In this document: positions 51,380-59,747 of the stretch, piece by piece
How positions within the stretch are numbered: position 1 is the stretch's first letter
How the letters are laid out: every line of letters begins with the position of its first letter
DNA from: Deltaproteobacteria bacterium
GTDB lineage: Bacteria > Desulfobacterota > Desulfobacteria > Desulfobacterales > Desulfatibacillaceae
NCBI GenBank assembly: GCA_016235345.1
Contig: JACRLG010000020.1
Span: 1-64,000 of the forward strand
Direction of reading: 5' to 3'
DNA: 64,000 bases
The notes under the pieces: generated by a model
The model's input: only the letters and a program-made list of their open reading frames with translations
What the model was told of the DNA's origin: nothing
Database searches by the model: none
Translations under genes and position numbers: made by a program

Positions 51380-52452
51380 AACTCATAGAGATGGGAATGA
51401 ACCTCGCGGGCGGAGCGGCGGATTCCGTTTTTCTCCTGCCTCCCTGGATATCCGGGCGCTTTGTTTTGAAAAGAAAAGTCTCCCGCGCCGATTACGAGGC
51501 GGAGCTCGATTTTTACATTTCAAAGGGCTTCACCAAGGACCCTGAGTCCTTTTTCGACAGGCCCGAAAACGCCCCCGAAACGGCCCTGGTGGAGGAAATC
51601 CCCTATTCCACCGGCTTTCGCAGAATTTTGGGCTTTCCTTCCGGCTACAAGACGAAAAACCCGCTGGTGGGGGAGCGCTACGCCAATTACATGCGCAACC
51701 GCACCGCCTACCTCGTTCACTGGACCCACGGCGACAGGCCGCGCAAAACAGTGCTCTGCCTTCACGGGCTCATGATGGCCGAGCCTCAGCGGGCCGAGAA
51801 CATGTTCAAGGTGAAGGCCCTTTTCGACGCGGGCCTGGACGTGGCCCTCTGCGTGGCGCCCTTTCACTGGCTTCGGGCCTCCAAAAAGCCCGAAGGCAGG
51901 CAGCCGCCCATCCGGCCCCAGCACCCCGCCCTCACCTGCGAGTTCATAGGCCAGGCCATGAGGGACGTGCAGTCCTGCCTGCTTCTTCTTGAAAGCCTTG
52001 GAGCCTCGGAAATCGGCGTCATAGGCGCAAGCCTTGGGGGCTACCTTGGAGGGCTTTTGGCCTGCCTTTCCGACAAGCCCAAGTTCGTGGCCCTCATGGT
52101 TCCCGGAATCAATTTTCTGAAACCCCTTGGGCCGGATTCCTTTCCCATGTCCTTTCCCGTTGACCGGGCGCTTCGGAAAAAGGTCCACGAGGTCTTCACC
52201 TTTCATTCCCCTGCAAGGCTTTTGCCGCTTGTGCCGAGAGACGGCATCCTCATAGTGGCGTCCCAGGGCGACCGGCTGTGCCCGTTCGAGGCGGTGAAGG
52301 ACCTGTGCGAAAAATGGGGAAACCCGCCGCATCGATTTTTGCCCGGCGGCCACTGGCTGGTTTTCGACGGAAAGGCTCGTGGGCGGGCCTGGTACGACCT
52401 TCTGATCCGCAAGGGTTTTCTTGAAAAAAGGGAAAGGGACGCATCATGCTGA
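51376..52452 (+). CDS. Alpha/beta hydrolase, ABHD18-like
   Basis: 358 aa. Nucleophile elbow GASLGGYLGG (Ser about residue 219), the oxyanion strand VLCLHGLMMAEP and a late His in PGGHWLVFDGK fit an alpha/beta hydrolase of the DUF2048/ABHD18 group, which are lipases or esterases of poorly known substrates. It starts within the previous stop (ATGA) and overlaps the next gene by 7 nt. Role with the upstream dehydrogenase and MBL enzyme: lipid or acyl-ester processing is inferred from context. Confidence 0.82.
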   Translation: MKLIEMGMNLAGGAADSVFLLPPWISGRFVLKRKVSRADYEAELDFYISKGFTKDPESFFDRPENAPETALVEEIPYSTGFRRILGFPSGYKTKNPLVGERYANYMRNRTAYLVHWTHGDRPRKTVLCLHGLMMAEPQRAENMFKVKALFDAGLDVALCVAPFHWLRASKKPEGRQPPIRPQHPALTCEFIGQAMRDVQSCLLLLESLGASEIGVIGASLGGYLGGLLACLSDKPKFVALMVPGINFLKPLGPDSFPMSFPVDRALRKKVHEVFTFHSPARLLPLVPRDGILIVASQGDRLCPFEAVKDLCEKWGNPPHRFLPGGHWLVFDGKARGRAWYDLLIRKGFLEKRERDASC

Positions 52453-52727
52453 AAAACAAAACCGTGTGGCAGGGCCTGATGGCGGGCTCCCTTGTGGTAT
52501 GGGCCTTCATAATTTTCGGCCTTGTCTTTCCTTTTTCCGCCCCGGCCCTTAAAAACGCCTGGGTCATCCTGTTCCTGATCTGGGGCATAGCGCACCCTCT
52601 GGAACTCAAGTTTTCTTTGCCCATCGGCAAGGCCCACGGCCTTGGCTTCGGGCGCACGGTGGTGAAGACTCTGCTTTTCGGCTTCACCTGGTGGGTGGCC
52701 CTGAAATGGGGCGTGGTGGAGGATTGA
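52446..52727 (+). CDS. Small three-helix membrane protein
   Basis: 93 aa with about three hydrophobic segments (AGSLVVWAFIIFGLVFPFSA, AWVILFLIWGIAHPLEL, TVVKTLLFGFTWWVALKW). No family recognised. The start codon lies 7 nt inside the preceding gene, and GGGAAAGGGACGC precedes it. Probably a membrane partner of the surrounding operon enzymes. Confidence 0.7.
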   Translation: MLKNKTVWQGLMAGSLVVWAFIIFGLVFPFSAPALKNAWVILFLIWGIAHPLELKFSLPIGKAHGLGFGRTVVKTLLFGFTWWVALKWGVVED

Positions 52728-52729
52728 GC

Positions 52730-53992
52730 GTGAAAAGGTTCCTGGCCCTGGTGGGAGCGTGGCTTCTTCTTTTTTCCGGCTGCGCCGGTTTCCGGCAGGC
52801 CCGGTCCTTTCCGTCCGAATTCCAGGTGACAGCCCTGTTTTCCGCTCCGGTGGAAAGCCAGGTAAAAGAGGTCCGCTTCGCGCCGGATCACAGGCGCTTT
52901 CTTGTTTTCATGCAAAATATGGACGGGCGCTTCGAAATGGCGGGCGAGGCTTCGGGCAGGTTCGACTGGGCGGGTTATTCCTCGGAAAGCCCTGACGGCG
53001 ATTCCGACCCCTTCTTTAAGGCAGGCGGGGTTTCCTTCGTCATCAAGAACGCCGACGGCTACAGGCTCTTTCATCGCGGGCTTTCAGGCGCTCCCTTTGA
53101 CGAGATTTCCTCCATCCGCCACACTGCTTCGGGCGCTGCCTACGCGGCCCGGAACAGGGAGGGCTGGTTTTTGGTCCAGGCCATTCCGGGCGAGGGCCGA
53201 CTTTTTGAGGAAGCCCTGGGCCCCTTTGCAGGAAAGCCCGTGTTTGCCGCCGACGAGGGCTTCTTCGTCACGGTGGAGCCTGGGCCGGTGGTCAGGTTGG
53301 AAGGCCCCACGTTCAGCATTCCCTTTCCGCTTTCTGTGATGCAGGAAAACCTGGGGCTTTCCATAGGCGTTCCCGACCTGATCGCGGCTGCAAGCGGAGA
53401 CGGAATCTTCGCTGTGGCCCTGGGTTCCTCGTCGGCGCTTCCGGGTGCGGTAAACGCCTTTGTCATAACGGTGCGCGAGGACCAGGAAAACCAGGCCGGT
53501 TTTTCGCCCTTTCCCGGTTTTGACCGCATGACGGGCCCACCGGTCATTTCCGCCGACGCCTCGCGCGCGGCCTTTGTTGCGGAAAAAGAGGGTAAGGCCC
53601 GCCTTGTGGTGGCTGACCTAAAAAAGCCTTCCTTCGGAATCGGGCCGGGTTTTGAGGGCATTGCCCACCCCGTGTTTTCGCCGAAAAACGCCGAAGGAGC
53701 CTGCGTTGTTTCGCTAAACGGAAAATTTCAGCTTTTGCGCGGGGAAAAGGCTGAAAGCGGGCTTTTCGATTTCATGGCCCACCCGGTCTTCAGCGCCGAC
53801 GGAGATCATCTTGCCGTCATCGCAAAGAGGGGCGGAAAATGGTTCGTGGTCCTGGACGGCGTCGAACACGGCCCGGTCGACTGCGATAGCCTGGAAAACC
53901 CGGCCTTTACCGAAGGCGGAAAAAGCCTTCTTCTGAACGCGGTCATCGGAAGGCATCTTTACATGGTCACTTTGCAGGGGGGCGGCAAATGA
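52730..53992 (+). CDS. Lipoprotein with beta-propeller-like repeats
   Basis: 420 aa. A GTG start after GGTGGAGGATTGAGC gives a lipoprotein signal with lipobox LFSGC (Cys ~17). The rest is beta-rich with TolB/WD40-like repeats (HPVFSPKNAEGACVVSLNGK, HPVFSADGDHLAVIAKRGGK, NPAFTEGGKSLLLNAV). Likely anchored to the inner or outer membrane facing the periplasm. Overlaps the next gene by ATGA. Function unknown. Confidence 0.75.
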   Translation: MKRFLALVGAWLLLFSGCAGFRQARSFPSEFQVTALFSAPVESQVKEVRFAPDHRRFLVFMQNMDGRFEMAGEASGRFDWAGYSSESPDGDSDPFFKAGGVSFVIKNADGYRLFHRGLSGAPFDEISSIRHTASGAAYAARNREGWFLVQAIPGEGRLFEEALGPFAGKPVFAADEGFFVTVEPGPVVRLEGPTFSIPFPLSVMQENLGLSIGVPDLIAAASGDGIFAVALGSSSALPGAVNAFVITVREDQENQAGFSPFPGFDRMTGPPVISADASRAAFVAEKEGKARLVVADLKKPSFGIGPGFEGIAHPVFSPKNAEGACVVSLNGKFQLLRGEKAESGLFDFMAHPVFSADGDHLAVIAKRGGKWFVVLDGVEHGPVDCDSLENPAFTEGGKSLLLNAVIGRHLYMVTLQGGGK

Positions 53993-55068
53993 CAAAAGAG
54001 GTGATTATCGCAGGCGCCGGGCTGGCGGGGCTCACCGCCGCCATAACGCTTAAACGGCAGGGCCTTGACGTCACGGTTATCGAGGCGAAGAAAAAAATCG
54101 GCGGCGAGCATGCCTACGCGGATTCCTCCTACATCGATCCTTCCGACATAAAGCGCCGACTTGGAATCGACATTTCCGAAGCCCTGGAGCCCTGGCCCTT
54201 CACCCGCATATGGGCCTACGGCATGAAGCGCGAAATTCCGCATCCCAGGGGGGTTTCGGCCTTCACCATAGAGCGCGGCGGCGGGCAAAGCTCCCTGGAA
54301 AACGTAATGTACCGGCAGGCGGTGAAGGAAGGCGTCAAGGTAAACCTCGGCGAACGCCTTTCGGGAAAGGCTCTGCGCGGCCTTCCCCCAGGCTCCATAA
54401 TCGCCACCGGCCTTGACATCGAAGCCTTCAGGGAGCTTGAAATCCCCCACAAGCCCTTTCTGGGCCACATGGCCACCGGCAAGGGAGCGCCACAGAGGCC
54501 CGGCGTGATAGTCTATTTCGATGATTTCTGCCGTGAGTTCGGATATTATTTCCAGGCCAGAAGCGCCGCCGGGGCCCTTGTCTTCAACGTGAACACGCCT
54601 CTTTCCGAACGGCAGAAGGCCGTGTTCAAAGAAAAACTTGAACGGCAGGACGGCATAGTTTTCGACAACTGGCACGACCGCTTAGGCGATTACGCGGCCT
54701 GGCCTCTTGGGGCCTGGGACAACCGGAGGCTTTTTCACGGCGACAAAATCCTGGCCGGGACCCTGGCTGGAGCCGTAAGCCCGGTCCTGGTTTTCGGGGT
54801 TCACGGGGCGCTTGTTTCGGGAAAAATCGCGGCCCTTGCTGTAACCGACAAAAAAGCCGCCCTGGACGCCTTTTCGTCCTTCATGCCCTGGCATTATTAC
54901 TACCCCCAGTTTTTGTTCAGGAAAATGCGCGAAACCTTCCCCCACCGGGTGCTTTCGCCCATGATAAGGGGGGTCGTGGCCGCCTACCACCCGAAGCTTT
55001 TCCCATATCTCATGAAATTCGTCATGGAGCCGCCGGGACGAAGTGCTATGCGCCGGGGTTTGATGTAA
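53989..55068 (+). CDS. FAD-dependent oxidoreductase
   Basis: 359 aa. The dinucleotide-binding motif IIAGAGLAGLTAAITLKRQG opens the protein, then VTVIEAKKKIGGEHAYAD, and a late FGVHGALVSGKIAALAV that contacts FAD. It resembles geranylgeranyl-reductase or carotenoid-desaturase-like flavoproteins that act on isoprenoid or lipid chains. Last member of the six-gene overlapping operon; it is followed after 53 nt by the TMTC-like gene. Confidence 0.82.
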   Translation: MTKEVIIAGAGLAGLTAAITLKRQGLDVTVIEAKKKIGGEHAYADSSYIDPSDIKRRLGIDISEALEPWPFTRIWAYGMKREIPHPRGVSAFTIERGGGQSSLENVMYRQAVKEGVKVNLGERLSGKALRGLPPGSIIATGLDIEAFRELEIPHKPFLGHMATGKGAPQRPGVIVYFDDFCREFGYYFQARSAAGALVFNVNTPLSERQKAVFKEKLERQDGIVFDNWHDRLGDYAAWPLGAWDNRRLFHGDKILAGTLAGAVSPVLVFGVHGALVSGKIAALAVTDKKAALDAFSSFMPWHYYYPQFLFRKMRETFPHRVLSPMIRGVVAAYHPKLFPYLMKFVMEPPGRSAMRRGLM

Positions 55069-55121
55069 CAGGCTGGTAAAGCGAAGATTGTCCCCCCCCT
55101 TCGGAACAGGCGACTCAAACC

Positions 55122-56939
55122 ATGACTCAACCGATAAGCCGTAACCTTGCCGCCTGCTCAGTTGCGGGCATACTGCTTTTCATCGCGGTGATGGCGGTTT
55201 ACGCCCCGGTTGCTGGGCATTCCTTCATAAGCTACGATGACCCGCTTTACGTGGCCTCGTACCAGCCAATTCGGGAAGGCCTCACGGCAAGAAACATCGT
55301 CTGGGCCTTCGGCCCGGCCACTAAGCTTTCCAACTACTGGTCCCCAATGGTGTGGCTTAGCTTCATGGCCGATGCCGACGTTCATGGCCTTTCACCCGGA
55401 GGCGCGCACCTTTTTAACGCGCTTTTGCACGCGGCCAACGCGGTGCTTCTGTTTCTGGCCCTTCTCGCGCTCACGAAGAATTTCTGGCCGTCCCTTGTGG
55501 TGGCCGCCCTTTTCGCCCTTCATCCCCTTCGGGTGGAGTCCGTGGCGTGGGTGACCGAACGCAAGGACGTTTTAATGACGTTTTTCTGGATGCTCACCAT
55601 GCTGGCCTACGCAGCTTACGCCAGAAAGCCCGGAATCAGGCCCTACCTCGCCGTGATCGTGTGTTTCCTGCTGGGCCTCGCGTCAAAGCCCATGATGGTC
55701 ACCCTGCCCTTTGTCCTTCTTCTTCTCGATTACTGGCCCCTTCAAAGAATGCCCGATTTTTCGTCCTTTCTTCGCCTTGTGCGGGAAAAGCTGCCCCTTT
55801 TCGCACTTGCCGCAATTGTGGGAATCGCAGCCTTCGCCACACAGTCCAGTGAAGGCGGGCTCACCTCCCTTCACTCCATTTCCCTTGGCGTCCGCATCAA
55901 GAACGTGCTTCTGGCCTACGCGTTCTACATCGAAAAGAGCCTGTGGCCGACGGGCCTGGGAATTCTGTACCCCTACCCCGAAAATCCCGGACTGGCCGGG
56001 GCGGGCACAGCCCTTGCCCTGCTCCTAGGCCTTTCCACGCTTGCCCTGTTCTTCGTAAAAAAACGCCCCTTTCTGGCGGTCGGCTGGTTCTGGTACCTGG
56101 GAACGCTGGTTCCGGTGATCGGCCTTGCGGTGATAGGACCCCACAGCGTCGCGGACCGGTATTCCTACGTACCGTGCATCGGCCTTGTTGTCATGATGGT
56201 GTTTCTGGCATTCGATCTTTCTTCGCGCCCTTTGGCCCGGCTGGCGCTGATATCTGCGTGCATTCTGGCCTCGGCGGTCCTGGCGGTTTCGTCATCAAGG
56301 CAGGTGACCTACTGGAAGGACAGCGAAACCATCTACCGGCACACACTCTCCGCAACCACGGGCAACTGGGCCGTGCATCTGAATCTGGGCTCCCATCTGC
56401 TGGCCCGGAAAATGTATGAAAAGGCGATTTCGGAGTTCAACAGGGTGGAGGCCATAAGGCCCGGACTGGCCGAAACCCGGATGAACAGGGCAAGGGCCCT
56501 TTTGGGGCTGAACCGGCCCGACGAGGCCATGAAGGAATACGGCAAGGCCCTGCGCGAACACCCGAAAAATGCCGATATCTACGTCAATATAGGGCTCTTT
56601 TACTACGGAACGGGCCAAGCGGAAAAAGCTTTCGGGTATTTCCGGCAGGCAGTGGCCGCCGACCCCGATTCCGCTACGGCGAACAGGGAATACGCAGTGG
56701 CCCTTGCCATGAAGGGACTCCACGAGGCCGCCTTACGATATTTCAGCAAGGCCGTAAGGCTGAACCCGAACGACGGCGCGACGCATCTCAATTTCGGAAT
56801 ATCCCTTTTTCACGCAGGTCTTCTCAATGAAGCGCGGGAGGCGTTTAAGGAGGCGCTTTACCTCAACCCCGAAAGCCGTGACGCCAAAACCGGCCTGGAT
56901 CAGCTAAACGCCATGCTGGAAGGCAAGGCCGGAAAATGA
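55122..56939 (+). CDS. TMTC-like membrane protein with C-terminal TPR repeats
   Basis: 605 aa. About ten transmembrane helices (to residue ~395) of the GT-C glycosyltransferase fold, with the conserved YDDP (residue ~41) and the HPLRVESVAWVTERKDVL motif, as in bacterial and eukaryotic TMTC/O-mannosyltransferase relatives. The C-terminal ~200 residues hold five or more TPR units (for example NWAVHLNLGSHLLARKMYE, ADIYVNIGLFYYGTGQ, DGATHLNFGISLFHAGLL). Substrate and donor unknown. Separate transcription from the preceding operon is possible. Confidence 0.85.
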   Translation: MTQPISRNLAACSVAGILLFIAVMAVYAPVAGHSFISYDDPLYVASYQPIREGLTARNIVWAFGPATKLSNYWSPMVWLSFMADADVHGLSPGGAHLFNALLHAANAVLLFLALLALTKNFWPSLVVAALFALHPLRVESVAWVTERKDVLMTFFWMLTMLAYAAYARKPGIRPYLAVIVCFLLGLASKPMMVTLPFVLLLLDYWPLQRMPDFSSFLRLVREKLPLFALAAIVGIAAFATQSSEGGLTSLHSISLGVRIKNVLLAYAFYIEKSLWPTGLGILYPYPENPGLAGAGTALALLLGLSTLALFFVKKRPFLAVGWFWYLGTLVPVIGLAVIGPHSVADRYSYVPCIGLVVMMVFLAFDLSSRPLARLALISACILASAVLAVSSSRQVTYWKDSETIYRHTLSATTGNWAVHLNLGSHLLARKMYEKAISEFNRVEAIRPGLAETRMNRARALLGLNRPDEAMKEYGKALREHPKNADIYVNIGLFYYGTGQAEKAFGYFRQAVAADPDSATANREYAVALAMKGLHEAALRYFSKAVRLNPNDGATHLNFGISLFHAGLLNEAREAFKEALYLNPESRDAKTGLDQLNAMLEGKAGK

Positions 56940-56987
56940 GGCGGATGGGGTTCAGGCAGGCTGGCGGCTTTTCGCATGGCCGGAAAT

Positions 56988-57016
56988 TTGACACCCTCTC
57001 CGGCGGGTGCTATAGT
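56988..57016 (+). promoter_or_regulatory. Strong sigma-70-like promoter of tatA
   Basis: TTGACA (56988-56993), exactly 17 nt, then TATAGT (57011-57016); start would be about 40 nt before the ATG. Confidence 0.75.
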
Positions 57017-57062
57017 TTATGAGATGCATCAGTTGCAGCACCCAATATGCGGGAGGAAAACC

Positions 57063-57242
57063 ATGTTTGGAATCGGCGGAACCGAGTGGCTCGTCATCCT
57101 TGTGATCGTGATGATCGTTTTCGGCGCGGGCAAGCTCCCTGAGCTTGGAGCCGGAATCGGAAAGGGAATCAAGAATTTCAAGGAATCGGTGCGGGAAGAG
57201 GACAAGAAGGAGCCCGAAAAGCTCGACAAGGGCGATTCATAG
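57063..57242 (+). CDS. tatA: Twin-arginine translocase subunit TatA
   Basis: 59 aa. One N-terminal membrane helix ([21 protein letters not shown]), the [10 protein letters not shown] hinge, an amphipathic helix ([13 protein letters not shown]) and a polar, charged tail, the normal TatA/TatE layout. GGGAGG precedes the ATG. No tatB or tatC is adjacent. It would serve export of folded redox proteins. Confidence 0.93.
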   Translation: MFGIGGTEWLVILVIVMIVFGAGKLPELGAGIGKGIKNFKESVREEDKKEPEKLDKGDS

Positions 57243-57280
57243 GATTCACAGAAAGCCGTTCATCCTTCTTTCAAAAGAAA

Positions 57281-57330
57281 AGCCGAAACCCCGCACGGAT
57301 GCAAGTCCCGGCGGGGTTTCGGCTTTTATG
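57281..57330. terminator. Bidirectional terminator between tatA and ssb
   Basis: Perfect 14-bp stem AGCCGAAACCCCGC/GCGGGGTTTCGGCT with A-rich left and TTTTAT right flanks. Confidence 0.9.
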
Positions 57331-57344
57331 AAGGAGATGCGGAA

Positions 57345-57797
57345 TCAGAACGGGATGTCGTCATCGTCCATGGGAGGCGGGCCGTAGTTGTCCTGGGCCG
57401 GGGGACCGGCGGGAGGATAGCCGCCCGAAGGCTTGGCCGCAGGCTTCTGCCAGCCGCCGCCCTGGGACGGGGAATCGCCCTTGGAACCAAGCATCCGCAT
57501 TTCGTTGGCCACGATTTCGGTGGTGGTCTTCTTGTTGCCTTCCTTGTCTTCCCACTCGCGGGTCTGGATGCGGCCTTCGATGAACACCTGCTTGCCCTTG
57601 GTGAGGTACTGGGCGCAGATTTCGGCCAGTTTGCCCCAGACCACTATCCTGTGCCACTCGGTGCGGTCCTCGCCCTTGAATCTTTCCGTGGTTGCCAGGG
57701 TGAAATTGGCCACGGTCTGCCCGCTCTGGGTTGTGCGGGTTTCCGGGTCGCGCCCCAGGTGCCCGATAAGGATGACCTTGTTTACGCCGTTTGCCAT
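57345..57797 (-). CDS. ssb: Single-stranded DNA-binding protein
   Basis: 150 aa OB-fold protein: [42 protein letters not shown], and [19 protein letters not shown] Gly/Pro-rich linker ends in the acidic tip DDDDIPF that recruits repair and replication proteins. The ATG at 57797 is preceded by GGAGG; a Met 15 codons upstream is rejected. Full length for a bacterial SSB. Confidence 0.97.
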   Translation of the reverse strand: MANGVNKVILIGHLGRDPETRTTQSGQTVANFTLATTERFKGEDRTEWHRIVVWGKLAEICAQYLTKGKQVFIEGRIQTREWEDKEGNKKTTTEIVANEMRMLGSKGDSPSQGGGWQKPAAKPSGGYPPAGPPAQDNYGPPPMDDDDIPF

Positions 57798-57897
57798 GCC
57801 TTCCTCCATGTTTGGTGTGTATGGCTTTTGTACCGATTTCAAATCCCTGTGTCAAGAACGCTTGAAGACGAAAGTCCGCAGTCGGCAGCAGGCAGTG

Positions 57898-57962
57898 AAA
57901 GACGATGAAATCCGGGCAGGTCAGGCATCGAGGCTGTTTGCACGCTTCGCGTTTTCAGGCTT
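57898..57962 (+). repeat. Possible decayed family A copy after queH
   Basis: CGATGAAAT (57903-57911) and TTCGCGTTTTCAGG (57947-57960) match the conserved left and right ends of family A, but the centre is short and lacks the helices. As in copy 3, the right arm runs through the stop codon of the minus-strand gene (queH), 3 nt from the CGCG block. Confidence 0.35.
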
Positions 57963-58488
57963 GCTTCAAAAAACGCTCCTTTTCGCTGTAAATACACCCG
58001 CAATACTGCTGGCGATAAAGGCCCAGGCGCTTGGATTCTGCTATGCCCTCCTTCCATCCAGTCCTGAAATCGGCGTAATGAAAGGGGACCCCGTATTCTT
58101 TGGCAACGGCTTCTCCGGTTTCTGCGATCAGCTCGTGTTTCTGGAACCTGCTGTACAAAAGCGTGGTGGAAAAGGCGTCGAATTTGCCGTGCCGGGCAAT
58201 CGCCGCCGCCGCCGAAAGCCTTAAGTGGTAGCAGAACCTGCACCGGTCAGCCTCCCGGAAAGCAATGGCGCGCAAAAAACCTTCGAGATCGTACTCCTTC
58301 TGATAAATCACCTTGAAATCCGCCAGTTGCGAGAATGTATCGAGCGCCTCGCGGCGTTTTTGCATCTCGGTGAACGGATGGATGTTGGAGCCGTGGAAAT
58401 AGCCCGTCACCTCGTGACCTTCGGCCCTCAACACCCCAAGCGGGTAAATTGTGCACGGGCCGCAGCAGTTGTGGAGAAGGATTTTCAT
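57955..58488 (-). CDS. queH: Epoxyqueuosine reductase QueH
   Basis: 177 aa. Reduces epoxyqueuosine to queuosine in tRNA anticodon loops. Cys ligands for the [4Fe-4S] cluster and metal are in NCCGPCTIYPL (residues 8-12), DRCRFCYHLRL and QQYCGC. YFHGSNIHPFTE is the conserved second block. Its ATG at 58488 lies 28 nt after the Dus gene stop. This is the non-cobalamin type (DUF208), unrelated to QueG. Confidence 0.95.
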   Translation of the reverse strand: MKILLHNCCGPCTIYPLGVLRAEGHEVTGYFHGSNIHPFTEMQKRREALDTFSQLADFKVIYQKEYDLEGFLRAIAFREADRCRFCYHLRLSAAAAIARHGKFDAFSTTLLYSRFQKHELIAETGEAVAKEYGVPFHYADFRTGWKEGIAESKRLGLYRQQYCGCIYSEKERFLKQA

Positions 58489-58516
58489 GAACTTGAAGTC
58501 CGTTTTCAGACAGGAT

Positions 58517-59533
58517 TCAACCCAAAAGAGCGGGATTCAGCGCAGAGGCTGGCTCCGGGTTGTCCGAAAAAAAGGATTCGGCAGCCCAAAGGGCGTCTTC
58601 GAGGCTCCAGGCGGTTTTCACCATAATGTTCAACGTGTGGCCGAAGGCGAAGTCCGCCGCCATGTAGCCCGCCACGGTCTTGAAGCGATTCATGGCGGGC
58701 CTGGGATCGAAATTTTCCGCGCACAGGGTCGCGAACCGCTTAAGGGCCGCAAGGTGCTCGCCTCCGTTTGGCGTATAGGCCCCGGTCATCTGGGAAAAAA
58801 TCCAGGGCCGCACCGCAGCCAGCCTTCCTATGGATACTCCGTCGCAGCCTGTCTGATCAAGCATCCTTTGGCAGTCATCAACGCAAAACACGTTGCCGTT
58901 TCCGAAGACCGGTATGGAGACGGCCTTTTTCACGATCCTTATATAGTCCCACTTGGGGGGCCTTGTGCGGAGGTCCGGGGCGGTTCGAGGATGAAAGGTG
59001 AGCGCGTCGGCCCCCTTGTCCTCAAAAATCCGCGCAAGGTCAGCGGCCTTTTCCGGGTTGTCCTCCCATCCTGTGCGGAATTTCACGAAAAGGGGGATGG
59101 AGATGGCCTTTCTCACCGCCGCCACCATGGCCCCGGCCCTTTCCGGGTCTTTGAGAAGGGCCGCGCCGCCGCCTTTTTTGGTGATGGCCGGAGCCGAGCA
59201 GCCGAAATTGAGGTCAACCCCGAAAAAGCCCTCCTTTTCCATTCGCGCTGCGGCCCGCGCCATCAAGTCAGGGTCGGCCCCAAGAATCTGCCACACGAGA
59301 CGCGGCTTTTCATCCTCCCGCCAGCGGAAGACCCTGCTGGTTTTCGGGTTTTCGTTGGGCAGCGACCGGCAGGATGACATCTCCGAAAAGGCTATTCCGA
59401 CACCGCCGTATTCGGCGGTAAGCCGCCGGAACGCAACGTGGGTTATGCCCGCCATGGGAGCCAGAACCAGGCGGCTTTTGACCACCCTCCCCCCTATCTC
59501 AAGGGGCCTGTTCAGAAAATCCGCCAAATCCAT
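58517..59533 (-). CDS. tRNA-dihydrouridine synthase (DusB-like)
   Basis: 338 aa FMN enzyme. LAPMAGITHVAFRRL opens the TIM barrel, the catalytic Cys lies in NFGCSAPAITKKGGGAALL, and SIPLFVKFRTGWED and GNGNVFCVDD bind FMN. The start MDLADFLNRPLE at 59533 fits the family better than the longer upstream frame. Makes dihydrouridine in tRNA. Forms a tRNA-modification pair with queH. Confidence 0.92.
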   Translation of the reverse strand: MDLADFLNRPLEIGGRVVKSRLVLAPMAGITHVAFRRLTAEYGGVGIAFSEMSSCRSLPNENPKTSRVFRWREDEKPRLVWQILGADPDLMARAAARMEKEGFFGVDLNFGCSAPAITKKGGGAALLKDPERAGAMVAAVRKAISIPLFVKFRTGWEDNPEKAADLARIFEDKGADALTFHPRTAPDLRTRPPKWDYIRIVKKAVSIPVFGNGNVFCVDDCQRMLDQTGCDGVSIGRLAAVRPWIFSQMTGAYTPNGGEHLAALKRFATLCAENFDPRPAMNRFKTVAGYMAADFAFGHTLNIMVKTAWSLEDALWAAESFFSDNPEPASALNPALLG

Positions 59534-59627
59534 CAATTTTTTTCCATAAAAAAGGTGGCCGGGCTTGTCTCCACCCGGCCACCGGAACGCTCGGTCCAAA
59601 AACATTTTATAGCTGGCTATCAATCAA

Positions 59628-59745
59628 GCCTTTCCCAAAACGATGAAATGCAAGGAGAGCGAGGAGCCAACGAGCAAGCGTACTGAAAGTACGTGGCGGA
59701 GTTGGCTTTGAAGCTCGACACAGCAGTTCGCGTTTTGGGGAAGGC
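59628..59745 (+). repeat. Structured repeat, family A copy 4
   Basis: The outer arms GCCTTTCCCAAAACG and CGTTTTGGGGAAGGC pair with one wobble. The conserved CGATGAAATGCAAGGA (from 59640) and ACACAGCAGTTCGCG are intact. Inner helices are GAGC/GCTC, AGCCAAC/GTTGGCT and GCGTACT/AGTACGT. It ends 2 bp from the ilvE stop codon (minus strand); the CGCG block begins 15 nt after that stop, as for copy 2. Confidence 0.85.
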
Positions 59746-59747
59746 GA

